This document shows positions 34,106 to 42,689 of a stretch of 57,258 nucleotides of DNA, in pieces. The position numbers were made by a program, and so were the translations under genes. Each line of letters starts with the position of its first letter. Position 1 is the stretch's first letter. The notes below the pieces were generated by a model, which was not told where the DNA came from, did not search any database, and saw only the letters and a program-made list of their open reading frames with translations. The stretch lies in contig JAFXEW010000070.1 in the NCBI GenBank assembly GCA_017513625.1, forward strand, positions 1-57,258, read 5' to 3'. The stretch comes from Lachnospiraceae bacterium (GTDB lineage: Bacteria > Bacillota > Clostridia > Lachnospirales > Lachnospiraceae).

Positions 34106-35461
34106 ATGGGTAAATATTTTGGTACAGATGGTTTCAGAGGAGAAGCAAACATTAATCTGACGGCAGATCATGCATATAAAATCGGCCGTTTCCTGGGCTG
34201 GTATTTCCAGCAGCAGAAAAAAGATGAAAAGAGCAAGGTGGTAATCGGCAAGGATACCAGACGTTCCTCCTACATGTTTGAATATGCACTGGTTGCAGGA
34301 CTTACCGCATCGGGTGCAGATGCATACCTGTTACATGTAACTACCACTCCTTCGGTTTCCTATGTGACCCGTACAGAGGATTTTGATTGCGGTATCATGA
34401 TTTCCGCAAGTCACAATCCTTTCTATGACAACGGTATCAAGCTGCTTAACAGTAACGGTGAAAAGATGGAGGAAGAAACACTTCTGAAAATCGAAGACTA
34501 TCTGGATGGTGTAACGGAAGAAGTTCCTTATGCACATAAGGAGAATATCGGTACTACCGTGGATTATACTGCAGGAAGAAACCGTTATGTAGGTTATCTG
34601 ATTTCCCTGGCCACACGTTCTTACTCCGGTAAAAAGGTGGGACTGGACTGTGCAAACGGCAGTTCCTGGATGATTGCCAAGAGTGTTTTTGATGCGCTGG
34701 GTGCCAAAACCTATGTTATCAATAATGAACCCAACGGCCTGAATATCAACACCGGCTGCGGTTCCACCCATATCGAGGGTCTGCAGAAGTATGTGGTTGA
34801 GAATGGGCTGGATGTAGGCTTTGCCTTTGACGGCGATGCGGACAGATGCCTTTGTGTGGATGAAAAGGGTAATCTGGTGGACGGTGATGCCATCATGTAT
34901 ATCTACGGCAGATACATGAAGGAAAGAGGCAAGCTCATCGGTAATAAGGTGGTAACCACGGTTATGTCTAACTTCGGTCTCTACAAGGCATTTGATGCCA
35001 TCGGTATTGAGTACGAGAAAACGGCGGTTGGAGATAAGTATGTATACGAAAATATGATTCAGAACGGTTACCGTATCGGCGGTGAGCAGTCCGGACATAT
35101 TATTTTTAAGAAATACGCAACTACGGGAGACGGTATCCTGACAGCCATCAAGATGATGGAAGTTATACTGGAAAAGAAGAGCACCTTAAGCGAGCTGGCA
35201 GCACCTTTTAAGGTATATCCCCAGGTGCTGAAAAACATCCGTGTACGTGATAAGAGAGAGGTTCAGCAGGATGCAGAGGTGCAGGCTAATGTGGCAGATA
35301 TCGGTGCGGAGCTGGGGGATGACGGACGTATTCTGGTACGTGAAAGCGGTACGGAGCCTCTGATCAGAGTAATGGTAGAAGCGGGAGATATGGAAACCTG
35401 TCAGAAATATGTGGACAGAGTGATTGATTTGATAAAAGCCAAAGGTTATGAACAGAACTAA
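34106..35461 (+). CDS. glmM: Phosphoglucosamine mutase
   Basis: A 451-residue alpha-D-phosphohexomutase, most like GlmM, which makes GlcN-1-P for UDP-GlcNAc. Motifs: MGKYFGTDGFRGEAN at the start, GKDTRRSS, the phosphoserine loop MISASHNPFYDNGIK (about 98), the metal loop FAFDGDADRCL (about 240), the sugar loop GGEQSGHI (about 325) and RESGTEPLIRVMVE (about 420). An ATG at 34070 would add 12 residues without a ribosome binding site, so I choose 34106. In many Firmicutes this gene follows cdaR; here it supplies the UDP-GlcNAc branch used by PseB. Confidence 0.88.
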   Translation: MGKYFGTDGFRGEANINLTADHAYKIGRFLGWYFQQQKKDEKSKVVIGKDTRRSSYMFEYALVAGLTASGADAYLLHVTTTPSVSYVTRTEDFDCGIMISASHNPFYDNGIKLLNSNGEKMEEETLLKIEDYLDGVTEEVPYAHKENIGTTVDYTAGRNRYVGYLISLATRSYSGKKVGLDCANGSSWMIAKSVFDALGAKTYVINNEPNGLNINTGCGSTHIEGLQKYVVENGLDVGFAFDGDADRCLCVDEKGNLVDGDAIMYIYGRYMKERGKLIGNKVVTTVMSNFGLYKAFDAIGIEYEKTAVGDKYVYENMIQNGYRIGGEQSGHIIFKKYATTGDGILTAIKMMEVILEKKSTLSELAAPFKVYPQVLKNIRVRDKREVQQDAEVQANVADIGAELGDDGRILVRESGTEPLIRVMVEAGDMETCQKYVDRVIDLIKAKGYEQN

Positions 35462-35478
35462 CCGGAAGTGAGGAAGAT

Positions 35479-36762
35479 TTGGAAAAACAGGTACAGTTAA
35501 GAAAGGAAAAGTGCATAGACAGAATCTTTTTTCTGGCAGTATTGGTGTTCTTTTCCGGACTGATGCTGTACTTGTTTTACAGACAGTGTACGGGAAGTGA
35601 ACAGCGTTATCACTCGGATATGATGGCCTACATCAAAGAGATGCAGGGGATTGACAGCGGTTACAGCTTCCCCTATCCCATTTTATTTAAATTGGGAGCC
35701 TTTTTCAATTTGTTTACCACACCGCCCATGGCCATGGCGTTGTCTACTATGACATTAAACAGTCTGGCGTTAGCGGCAGTTAAGTATGTACTAAACTGTG
35801 TGGGACTGGAGTCTTTAAAAGAGGCTTTGGGAAAAAGGAGCTGTCTGGCCGGTGTGATTTTGTCACTGATTGCATTGTCACTGTTTTTTACCTCTATGGT
35901 GTATCCGCCGGGAGAAATATATCTGCCCGGTATCCTAAGAGATTATTTGGGAGTGTTCTCAGGAAACCCCTATTACAATGCCACCTATATGGCGGCCAGA
36001 CCCTTTGCGGTAATTGCCTTTTTCTGCTTTGCCCGGTTGCTGGACAAGTATGAAATGGGATATGAAAAGCGGGGCGGAGTTACTTTAAAAGAGTATATTG
36101 CTTTTGCACTAAGTCTGCTTCTTGCCACACTGGCCAAACCCAGTTTTACCCTGGTGCTGGTGGGGGCTGCCGGATTGATTATGTTATTCAGACTGATTAA
36201 AAGCCGGTTTACCAACCTGGTGCCCACGGTGCAGCTGGGACTGTGCTTTATACCTACCTTTGCGGATTTGTTATATCAGTACAGCGGTGTGTTTGTGTCC
36301 ACAGGCACGGAAGAAGGCGGCATCGGATTTTCTTTGGGAGAGGTCTGGGGCAGATATTGTGAAAATATTCCTCTTGCCATAGGACTGGCTGTAGGTTTTC
36401 CGATTCTGGTGCTTATACTGAACTTCAGGGAACTGAAAAAGAATTCCCTGTACCGTTTTTCCTGGCAGCTTTACTGGATGGGGTTTGCCATGGCATTTTT
36501 CCTGTATGAAAAGGGCTTCCGTAAATTTGATTTTAATTTCTGTTGGGGATATATGTACGGTATTTTCTTTGCGTTTATAGGCGCATTGATAGTGCTCCTT
36601 AAAGCCACGGTTTCTCTGAAAAGCTCCGGGGAAAAGGCCGGCAGGGGCCAAGTGATTTTGATAGTATTACAATGGCTGGCTTACGGCTGGCATCTGATTT
36701 GCGGCATCTACTATTTTGCACTGATATATGGCGGAGCCATGTATTACAGTGTGAGATGGTAA
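35479..36762 (+). CDS. GT-C-like polytopic membrane protein
   Basis: A 427-residue protein with about ten membrane segments. After the first one the outside loop has EQRYHSDMMAYIKEMQG, an acidic-histidine pattern like that of GT-C glycosyltransferases that use polyprenyl-phosphate sugars. I do not recognise a named family. The start is TTG with GAGGAAG just upstream; no ATG is available before the first membrane helix. It follows glmM by 17 bp and precedes a family 2 glycosyltransferase with C-terminal membrane helices, a likely donor partner. Confidence 0.65.
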   Translation: MEKQVQLRKEKCIDRIFFLAVLVFFSGLMLYLFYRQCTGSEQRYHSDMMAYIKEMQGIDSGYSFPYPILFKLGAFFNLFTTPPMAMALSTMTLNSLALAAVKYVLNCVGLESLKEALGKRSCLAGVILSLIALSLFFTSMVYPPGEIYLPGILRDYLGVFSGNPYYNATYMAARPFAVIAFFCFARLLDKYEMGYEKRGGVTLKEYIAFALSLLLATLAKPSFTLVLVGAAGLIMLFRLIKSRFTNLVPTVQLGLCFIPTFADLLYQYSGVFVSTGTEEGGIGFSLGEVWGRYCENIPLAIGLAVGFPILVLILNFRELKKNSLYRFSWQLYWMGFAMAFFLYEKGFRKFDFNFCWGYMYGIFFAFIGALIVLLKATVSLKSSGEKAGRGQVILIVLQWLAYGWHLICGIYYFALIYGGAMYYSVRW

Positions 36763-36792
36763 CAGATATATGAGAAGAGAAAGGATTAGCAG

Positions 36793-37725
36793 ATGATGGA
36801 GAAAGATAAGATTGCGGTACTTGTACCCTGTTATAACGAGGAAAAAACCATAGGCAAGGTGGTAAGAGATGTAAAGGCCGCTTTGCCGGAGGCAGTGGTA
36901 TATGTATATGACAATAATTCCACGGACCGTACGGTGGAACTGGCTACGGAGGCCGGTGCAGTGGTACGTCATGAATATAAGCAGGGAAAGGGTAATGTAA
37001 TCCGTAGAATGTTCCGTGAAATTCATGCAGAATGTTATCTGATGATAGACGGTGATGATACCTATCCTCTGGAATCTGCGGCCGAGATGGTGGAGAGAGT
37101 GTTACATTACAATGCGGATATGGTGGTGGGAGACAGACTTTCCTCCACGTATTATACGGAAAATAAGCGTCCTTTCCACAATTTCGGAAATACCCTGATG
37201 AGAGTTTGTATAAACAAATTATTCCGTACGGATATCAAGGATATCATGACGGGTTACAGAGCATTCAGCTATGAATTTGTAAAGACCTTCCCTGTTTTTT
37301 CCAAGGGATTTGAGATAGAGACGGAGATGACCATCCATGCTGTGAACTACAACATGCAGGTGGAAAATGTAGTGGTGGAATACCGTGACAGACCTGAGGG
37401 CAGTGTATCCAAGTTAAATACCTACAGTGACGGTATGAAGGTTATCATGAAAATGATTCAGCTCTACAAGAATTATAAGCCACTGAAATTCTTCGGTGCT
37501 TTGGCAGCAGTACTGGCAATTGCGGCAGCAGTTCTGATGATCCCCGTATTTGCGGAGTATTTTAGGACAGGCCTGGTGCCCAGATTCCCCACCCTGATTG
37601 TGGGATGCTTTATCCTTCTTGCGGCCCTGCAGGCATTTTTCTCCGGAATGATTCTGGAGGTAATGGCTGCAAAGGACAGAAGAGACTTTGAGTATCGTCT
37701 GAAAAAGGTACAGGCTGGCAAATAA
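36793..37725 (+). CDS. Family 2 glycosyltransferase, dolichol-phosphate-mannose-synthase-like, membrane anchored
   Basis: A 310-residue enzyme. The N-terminal GT-A domain has AVLVPCYNEEKTIGKVV, VYDNNSTDRT (about 42), GKGNVIRRMF and LMIDGDDTYPLE (about 82-93), giving the DGDD motif. TGYRAFSYEFVK is the conserved acceptor-site segment. Two membrane segments lie at about 232-255 and 266-290. It probably makes a polyprenyl-phosphate sugar for an outside GT-C enzyme. The AAAGGA site is 8 bases from the first of two ATG codons. Confidence 0.87.
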   Translation: MMEKDKIAVLVPCYNEEKTIGKVVRDVKAALPEAVVYVYDNNSTDRTVELATEAGAVVRHEYKQGKGNVIRRMFREIHAECYLMIDGDDTYPLESAAEMVERVLHYNADMVVGDRLSSTYYTENKRPFHNFGNTLMRVCINKLFRTDIKDIMTGYRAFSYEFVKTFPVFSKGFEIETEMTIHAVNYNMQVENVVVEYRDRPEGSVSKLNTYSDGMKVIMKMIQLYKNYKPLKFFGALAAVLAIAAAVLMIPVFAEYFRTGLVPRFPTLIVGCFILLAALQAFFSGMILEVMAAKDRRDFEYRLKKVQAGK

Positions 37726-37754
37726 TTCTAATGATGTGATAAAGGCGGTAAACA

Positions 37755-38282
37755 ATGGACGGAAGTTACAGAGATGCAAAGGCAGGAATTTATCTGCGGC
37801 CCATGACACATGGGGATACGGATTTGATTGTTAAGTGGCGAAATAATGATGCCGTGCGGAAAAACTTCATCTATCAGGAGCTTTTTACCCCACAGGGCCA
37901 TGAGCGATGGATAGAAACCATGATTAATACCGGTAAGGCAGTGCAGTTTATTATCTGTGAGGAGGGGAGTGATACCCCCCTGGGTTCTGTTTATATCCGT
38001 GATATAGACAGACAGCATAATAAAGGAGAATACGGTATTTTTATCGGCGAGGACAGTGCCAGAGGCAGGGGCATCGGTACTGCAGCGGCAGAGCTGATGC
38101 TACGATATTGCTTTGAAGAAATGCAGCTCCATAAGGTATTTCTGCGGGCTTTTGCAGATAATAAACAGGCAGTGAGAAGTTATGAAAAGGCTGGATTTGT
38201 CCGGGAGGCCTATTTAAAGGACGACGTGTGCATTGATGGTGTGTACCGTGATATGGTGCTGATGGCAGCATTTCAAAAGTAA
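37755..38282 (+). CDS. GNAT family sugar N-acetyltransferase, PseH/RimJ-like
   Basis: A 175-residue GNAT enzyme. The motifs are LRPMTHGDTDLIVKWRNN at the N-terminus, GSVYIRDID, the acetyl-CoA loop DSARGRGIGTAAAE (about 98-112) and NKQAVRSYEKAGFVREAYLKDDVCIDGVYRDMVLM. This layout is that of PseH and WecD-type nucleotide-sugar acetyltransferases as well as RimJ/RimL. Because PseB, PseC and WecE in the same cluster all give 4-amino sugars, a 4-N-acetylation of one of them is the likely job. An AAAGGCGG site precedes the ATG. Confidence 0.8.
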   Translation: MDGSYRDAKAGIYLRPMTHGDTDLIVKWRNNDAVRKNFIYQELFTPQGHERWIETMINTGKAVQFIICEEGSDTPLGSVYIRDIDRQHNKGEYGIFIGEDSARGRGIGTAAAELMLRYCFEEMQLHKVFLRAFADNKQAVRSYEKAGFVREAYLKDDVCIDGVYRDMVLMAAFQK

Positions 38283-38307
38283 GGCGCGGTACGAAAAGGA
38301 GAATAGG

Positions 38308-39246
38308 ATGAAAAAGGTAAGCTTTGTAATTCCCTGTTATCGTTCCGAACTGACCTTGGAAAAGGTTGTGGCGGAGATCGATGCTAAAATGACAGAAATG
38401 TCACAATACACATATGAGATTATATTAGTGAATGACTGCTCGCCTGACGGTACTCTGGCGGTAATCCGCAGATTATGTCAGGAGAAGCCCTATGTAAAGG
38501 GCATCAGTTTTGCTAAGAATTTCGGCCAGCATGCAGGGTTGATGGCAGGACTGAGAGCCAGCAGCGGTGATTATGTGATTTGTCTGGATGATGACGGGCA
38601 GACTCCTGCAGACGAGGTCCATAAGCTTCTTGAAAAGCTGGAAGAGGGATTTGATGCGGTATACGCCAGATACGGACAGAAGCAGCATTCCGGATTCCGT
38701 AACCTGGGCAGTAAGGTAAATGAGCTGATGACCCGGGTTATGTTGAATAAGCCTGCGGATTTGTATATATCTTCTTATTTCGGCGTACAGCGGTTTGTGG
38801 TCGAGGATATGATTAAGTATGAGAACTCCTATCCCTATGTAATCGGATTGGTGCTTCGTGCCACCAGATGTATTACCAATGTGGATGTAAAACACAGAGA
38901 GCGTGAGGAAGGTGCCTCCGGCTATACTTTGAAGAAGCTGCTGGGACTGTGGTTTAACGGTTTTACGGCCTTTTCCGTAAAGCCTCTGAGAATAGCCACG
39001 GCTATCGGAGGTACATTTGCAGGGTTGGGATTTTTATATGGGGTATTTACCGTTATTAAGAAATTTGTAAACCCGGACGTGCCCCTGGGCTTTAGTTCCC
39101 TGATGGCGGCAGTGGTGTTCTTTGGCGGAATGATTATGCTTATGCTGGGACTGATTGGTGAGTATATCGGGCGTATCTACATCAGCCTGAACAATTCACC
39201 CCAGTACGTGATTAAGGAGCGCTTTAATGTAGAGGAAAAGAATTAG
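38308..39246 (+). CDS. GtrB/ArnC-like family 2 glycosyltransferase with two C-terminal membrane segments
   Basis: A 312-residue polyprenyl-phosphate glycosyltransferase. It has SFVIPCYRSELTLEKVV, ILVNDCSPDGT (about 39), SFAKNFGQHAGLMAGL (about 68) and LDDDGQTPADE (about 93). Two membrane segments lie at about 225-250 and 263-290, ending in the conserved LIGEYIGRIY. The AAAAGGAG site is strong. The next gene, a large GT-C-like protein, starts 23 bp later, so this is a GtrB-GtrC type pair. Confidence 0.88.
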   Translation: MKKVSFVIPCYRSELTLEKVVAEIDAKMTEMSQYTYEIILVNDCSPDGTLAVIRRLCQEKPYVKGISFAKNFGQHAGLMAGLRASSGDYVICLDDDGQTPADEVHKLLEKLEEGFDAVYARYGQKQHSGFRNLGSKVNELMTRVMLNKPADLYISSYFGVQRFVVEDMIKYENSYPYVIGLVLRATRCITNVDVKHREREEGASGYTLKKLLGLWFNGFTAFSVKPLRIATAIGGTFAGLGFLYGVFTVIKKFVNPDVPLGFSSLMAAVVFFGGMIMLMLGLIGEYIGRIYISLNNSPQYVIKERFNVEEKN

Positions 39247-39269
39247 GACCGGAACGAAGGAACTGTTCA

Positions 39270-40838
39270 ATGAAGGATTTTTTTGCTTGGTGGAAAGAAG
39301 AAAAAAGATATATGCGGCTTATAAAGGCCGGTGTGGCGGCACTTCTGCCCATACTGTGCTGCCTGGTGTACTGCGCAGTACAGGGACGGGGAATTATGCA
39401 GGTATATCTCCCTGCATCTCCCTGGAATGATGAGCTCTTTTACTTTAAACAGGTGGAAGCCATCGTAGACCACGGATATCCCCTGGGATATTACGGCTTT
39501 AATGAAAGTCATGCCCTGAAGCTTTCCTTTGCGGCATGGAGCCCGGTGCTGGTATTTCCCTGGATTATTTGGGGTAAGCTGTTCGGTTGGGGCCTTTTAT
39601 CACCTGTGATTTGTAATATTCTGCTGCTGACCCTGGCCTGCTTTTTATTTGTGTGGCTTACGGAGGCGGATTGGAAGCAGATTGGGGTACTGGCACTTCT
39701 CTTTGCATTGTTTCCCCTTTTTGTCAGATATATGTTGTCCGGTATGCCGGAGATTATCTGCATGAGTATGTTAATCATTTTTTACGGTCTTAGTGTGAAT
39801 TATCTGCGTAGGGACAAGGGATATAAGCTGGCCATCCTTTTGCTCATGGCATCTCTTATGGTGCTTATGCGGCCTTATATGTTGCTGTTTTTATTACTTC
39901 CCATGGTACTTTGGATAAAAAGGAGCGGCAAAAAGGGAGTGGCAGGTTCTGTAATTTTGATGGCAGTGGTACTGGGTGCTTATGCGGCCATCAAGCATTA
40001 CCTGAGTGCGGAGTATTTTGCGCCCCTGTTTTTTACGGACTGGATTACTACCTTCTTTACCGAAGGTCTGGCAGCAGGGATAAAGAATTTCTTCGGGACC
40101 CTGTATTATATGGGCAGGAATTTCTGCGCCTACACGTTGGAAGGCTTTAAGACGGGCTGGACTGCAGGGGCATTCTTCGGAGGTTATCTGCTGATACTGG
40201 CGGTATTGCTGGTGCACTCCGTACGTAATTATCGTAAAAAAGAATATAAACAGCTGGTTATAAACGGCCATCTGGCATTCAGCTTTGTGGGCATGTTTTT
40301 TGCACTTCTGCTGATGTATAAGCTGATAGAGGGCAGTAAGCATCTGCTCACTTTTATGGCGGCCGGTATTTTTGTAATCAGTCTGATGGAAACTAAATTT
40401 TATAAAAAAGCGGTGCTGCTGGGGGCGGTATTTGCTTATCTCTATACTTATCAGGCAAATGATCCTTATGATTATCAGGTGCCCTTTGCACAGGAAGAGC
40501 AGGTGGCACAGGTGAATTATTGGGAAGAGGTATTTGCAGAGCAGTTAGTGCCGGATAAAGAAGCCAGGCCTGATTTCAGGAATTCCGTTATCTGGGATTT
40601 CCAGGCTAAGTGCGAAGGTGAGGCATATACAAATCTGAAGTGGCAGCTGCTGTATGCATTACCTTCCGGCATGGGCATCAGTTGTTGCAGACCGGATTAT
40701 GTAGAAACGCATCTGGAGGAAATGAATTGCCGTTACATTGCAACGGTGTCAGGAGGAACCACGGATATAAGGTGCAGGGAGCTGGGATATGCAGAGCTCG
40801 GCAGAGATGCTGATATGGTAGTGTACAGGCGTTATTAA
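39270..40838 (+). CDS. GT-C-like polytopic membrane protein
   Basis: A 522-residue protein with about eleven membrane segments and a C-terminal soluble part of about 120 residues. After the first membrane segment the outside loop reads LPASPWNDELFYFKQVEA, with the Asp-Glu pair expected of a GT-C active site. The tail ends in short strands (CRYIATVSGG, ADMVVYRRY) like those of the split GT-C proteins. It directly follows a GtrB-like gene. The GAAGGA site is clear. No named family could be assigned. Confidence 0.7.
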   Translation: MKDFFAWWKEEKRYMRLIKAGVAALLPILCCLVYCAVQGRGIMQVYLPASPWNDELFYFKQVEAIVDHGYPLGYYGFNESHALKLSFAAWSPVLVFPWIIWGKLFGWGLLSPVICNILLLTLACFLFVWLTEADWKQIGVLALLFALFPLFVRYMLSGMPEIICMSMLIIFYGLSVNYLRRDKGYKLAILLLMASLMVLMRPYMLLFLLLPMVLWIKRSGKKGVAGSVILMAVVLGAYAAIKHYLSAEYFAPLFFTDWITTFFTEGLAAGIKNFFGTLYYMGRNFCAYTLEGFKTGWTAGAFFGGYLLILAVLLVHSVRNYRKKEYKQLVINGHLAFSFVGMFFALLLMYKLIEGSKHLLTFMAAGIFVISLMETKFYKKAVLLGAVFAYLYTYQANDPYDYQVPFAQEEQVAQVNYWEEVFAEQLVPDKEARPDFRNSVIWDFQAKCEGEAYTNLKWQLLYALPSGMGISCCRPDYVETHLEEMNCRYIATVSGGTTDIRCRELGYAELGRDADMVVYRRY

Positions 40839-40853
40839 TCCGGGTAAGAACGG

Positions 40854-42653
40854 ATGGAAATGCAGGGGCGGCGGCTGATAGCGTCCGGTGAAAATAATGG
40901 TCTGATGATTGACGATATTGATGACGTTGATGATAAAGAGTTGATGATAAGGAAAGGAACGGTCACAAGGATGAAGAGGTGGCGGGATACAATATCCATA
41001 TTTGTAAAAAACAAATTTTATATGGTTACCTTAAGTCTGATTGCCCTGTGCAGCTACGGCTTTTTTGTGACCCATCCTACGGTGGGTATAGATGACACTC
41101 CCTACAATTATTATTTTGAAGAAGGGTTGATTGCCATTGTAGGACGATGGTGTCTGTATCTTTTGAACAAAGTAGTGGATATAGCGGAGTTTACTCCCTT
41201 TTTACCGGATTTGGCTGCAGTACTGCTGTTAATGGCAGCTGCAGTGGTCTGGAGTGCGTTGTTTTACTCTGTGCTTAAGGATAAAGTACCTGCGTGGGGG
41301 TATCTGGTATTTGCCGGACTGTTTTTGTCTAATTCCCTTCACAGTGAGGTAATGACATATTATCTGCATAACGGTATGGCCATCGGCTATCTGTTTACCG
41401 GAGTCAGTTTGGTGTGTCTGAAGACGGCACTGGACAGAATCGGTGAAACAGGACTGAGGCCGGATACTGGCAAGGTGACCGCTCTTACAGGGGCTGTTCT
41501 TGCCATGGTGACAGCAATCGGCTGTTACGAGTCCTTTATGATTGTATGGCTGGTGGGCGTATTGCTTCTGCTTCTGGCAGAGCGCTTTGCAGGAAGTGAT
41601 TGCAAGGTATTCAGGGCCTTATGTGTGGCTGCAGTGACAGCGCTGGCAGCCATGATACTGCGTAGCCTGATAATTTCTGCAGTAATCGGTATTTTTGATC
41701 TGGGCTATATGCGTGATGAGGCGGAACTTCGTTCCATTACGGAAATGCTTTCCTGGATTTCCGAGGAAAACGGTCCGGCCTATTTTGCCATGGTTTTAAA
41801 GCAGACCATAGTGATGTACTCTGTGTTTGGCTATGCTTATTTCCCTATCAGGATATACGTGTATGCGGCAGTGGTACTGATGGTTGTGTCCCTGGTAAGA
41901 GGAATTATGAAAAAGGACTTTTGGCTGCCTGTTCTTACTCTGGGTACTTTTATTGCAAGTTATTTGTTGGTGCTTTTGGAGTGTAAGGCCACTTACTACC
42001 GCTCTGCCCAGTTTTTGCCGCTGGTGTGTGCTTTTGCCGGACTTATACTGATTTACCACATCCGGCTTGTGATGGCGAAATCGGCAGTCAAGAAAGCGAA
42101 GCTGTACGGCTGTTGCAATGCTTTCCTGGGAATCTGCTTCGGTATACTGATGTTTAATCAGTGCAGTGATATGAATAAATGGTTTTATGTGGATTATCTG
42201 AAGTATGAGGATGCCAAGACTACCATGAACCGTATCGCTTATGAATTGGAATGCAATTACGATATTGAGAAGCCTGTGATATTTACAGGTGCCTATGTGG
42301 CTCCTACAGGTATTCTGCGCAATACTTATGTGCCCTATGATTCTGAGCTTTTTGCTAAGATAGATAGGGCGGCGGCTCTTATAGACGATACGGTGCTTCG
42401 GAACTTTTACCAGGCTCAGGGAGTTTGGGTGGCCCAGACTCCGGCCTTGTCTGTGCTTGATTGGGGACGTTATGCCTTTGGTGATGATAAGGAAATGGCA
42501 CGTTTTTATGAAATACACGGTCAGAAACTGGTGCCGGAAACGGACCTTGCTAAATATGAGGAGGCAACCTCTTATGCCGCGCAGCATATGACCCACTTCC
42601 CGGCGAAAGGCTCCATTGCTGATATGGGGGAATACATCATTGTGAATTATTAA
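40854..42653 (+). CDS. GtrII-like glucosyltransferase-domain membrane protein
   Basis: A 599-residue protein. A cytoplasmic, Asp-rich N-terminal stretch (residues about 18-30) precedes about eleven membrane segments. The outside loop after the first has TVGIDDTPYNYYFEEGLIAIVGRW, which matches the first loop of GtrII-type glucosyltransferases, and YYLHNGMAIGYLF follows. The C-terminal 170 residues are soluble. The start is not certain: ATG 40854 has only a weak site, and internal ATG codons (for example 40971) are possible. It resembles the 45343 protein, so this family is present twice. Confidence 0.72.
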   Translation: MEMQGRRLIASGENNGLMIDDIDDVDDKELMIRKGTVTRMKRWRDTISIFVKNKFYMVTLSLIALCSYGFFVTHPTVGIDDTPYNYYFEEGLIAIVGRWCLYLLNKVVDIAEFTPFLPDLAAVLLLMAAAVVWSALFYSVLKDKVPAWGYLVFAGLFLSNSLHSEVMTYYLHNGMAIGYLFTGVSLVCLKTALDRIGETGLRPDTGKVTALTGAVLAMVTAIGCYESFMIVWLVGVLLLLLAERFAGSDCKVFRALCVAAVTALAAMILRSLIISAVIGIFDLGYMRDEAELRSITEMLSWISEENGPAYFAMVLKQTIVMYSVFGYAYFPIRIYVYAAVVLMVVSLVRGIMKKDFWLPVLTLGTFIASYLLVLLECKATYYRSAQFLPLVCAFAGLILIYHIRLVMAKSAVKKAKLYGCCNAFLGICFGILMFNQCSDMNKWFYVDYLKYEDAKTTMNRIAYELECNYDIEKPVIFTGAYVAPTGILRNTYVPYDSELFAKIDRAAALIDDTVLRNFYQAQGVWVAQTPALSVLDWGRYAFGDDKEMARFYEIHGQKLVPETDLAKYEEATSYAAQHMTHFPAKGSIADMGEYIIVNY

Positions 42654-42689
42654 GCCGGACAGAAAGAGAATGGCCAGAGAGGATAAAAG

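Noticed and set aside
31717-38282. A complete pseudaminic acid pathway
   Set aside because: Only PseB, PseC and a PseH-like enzyme are visible; PseG, PseI and PseF are not in the window.
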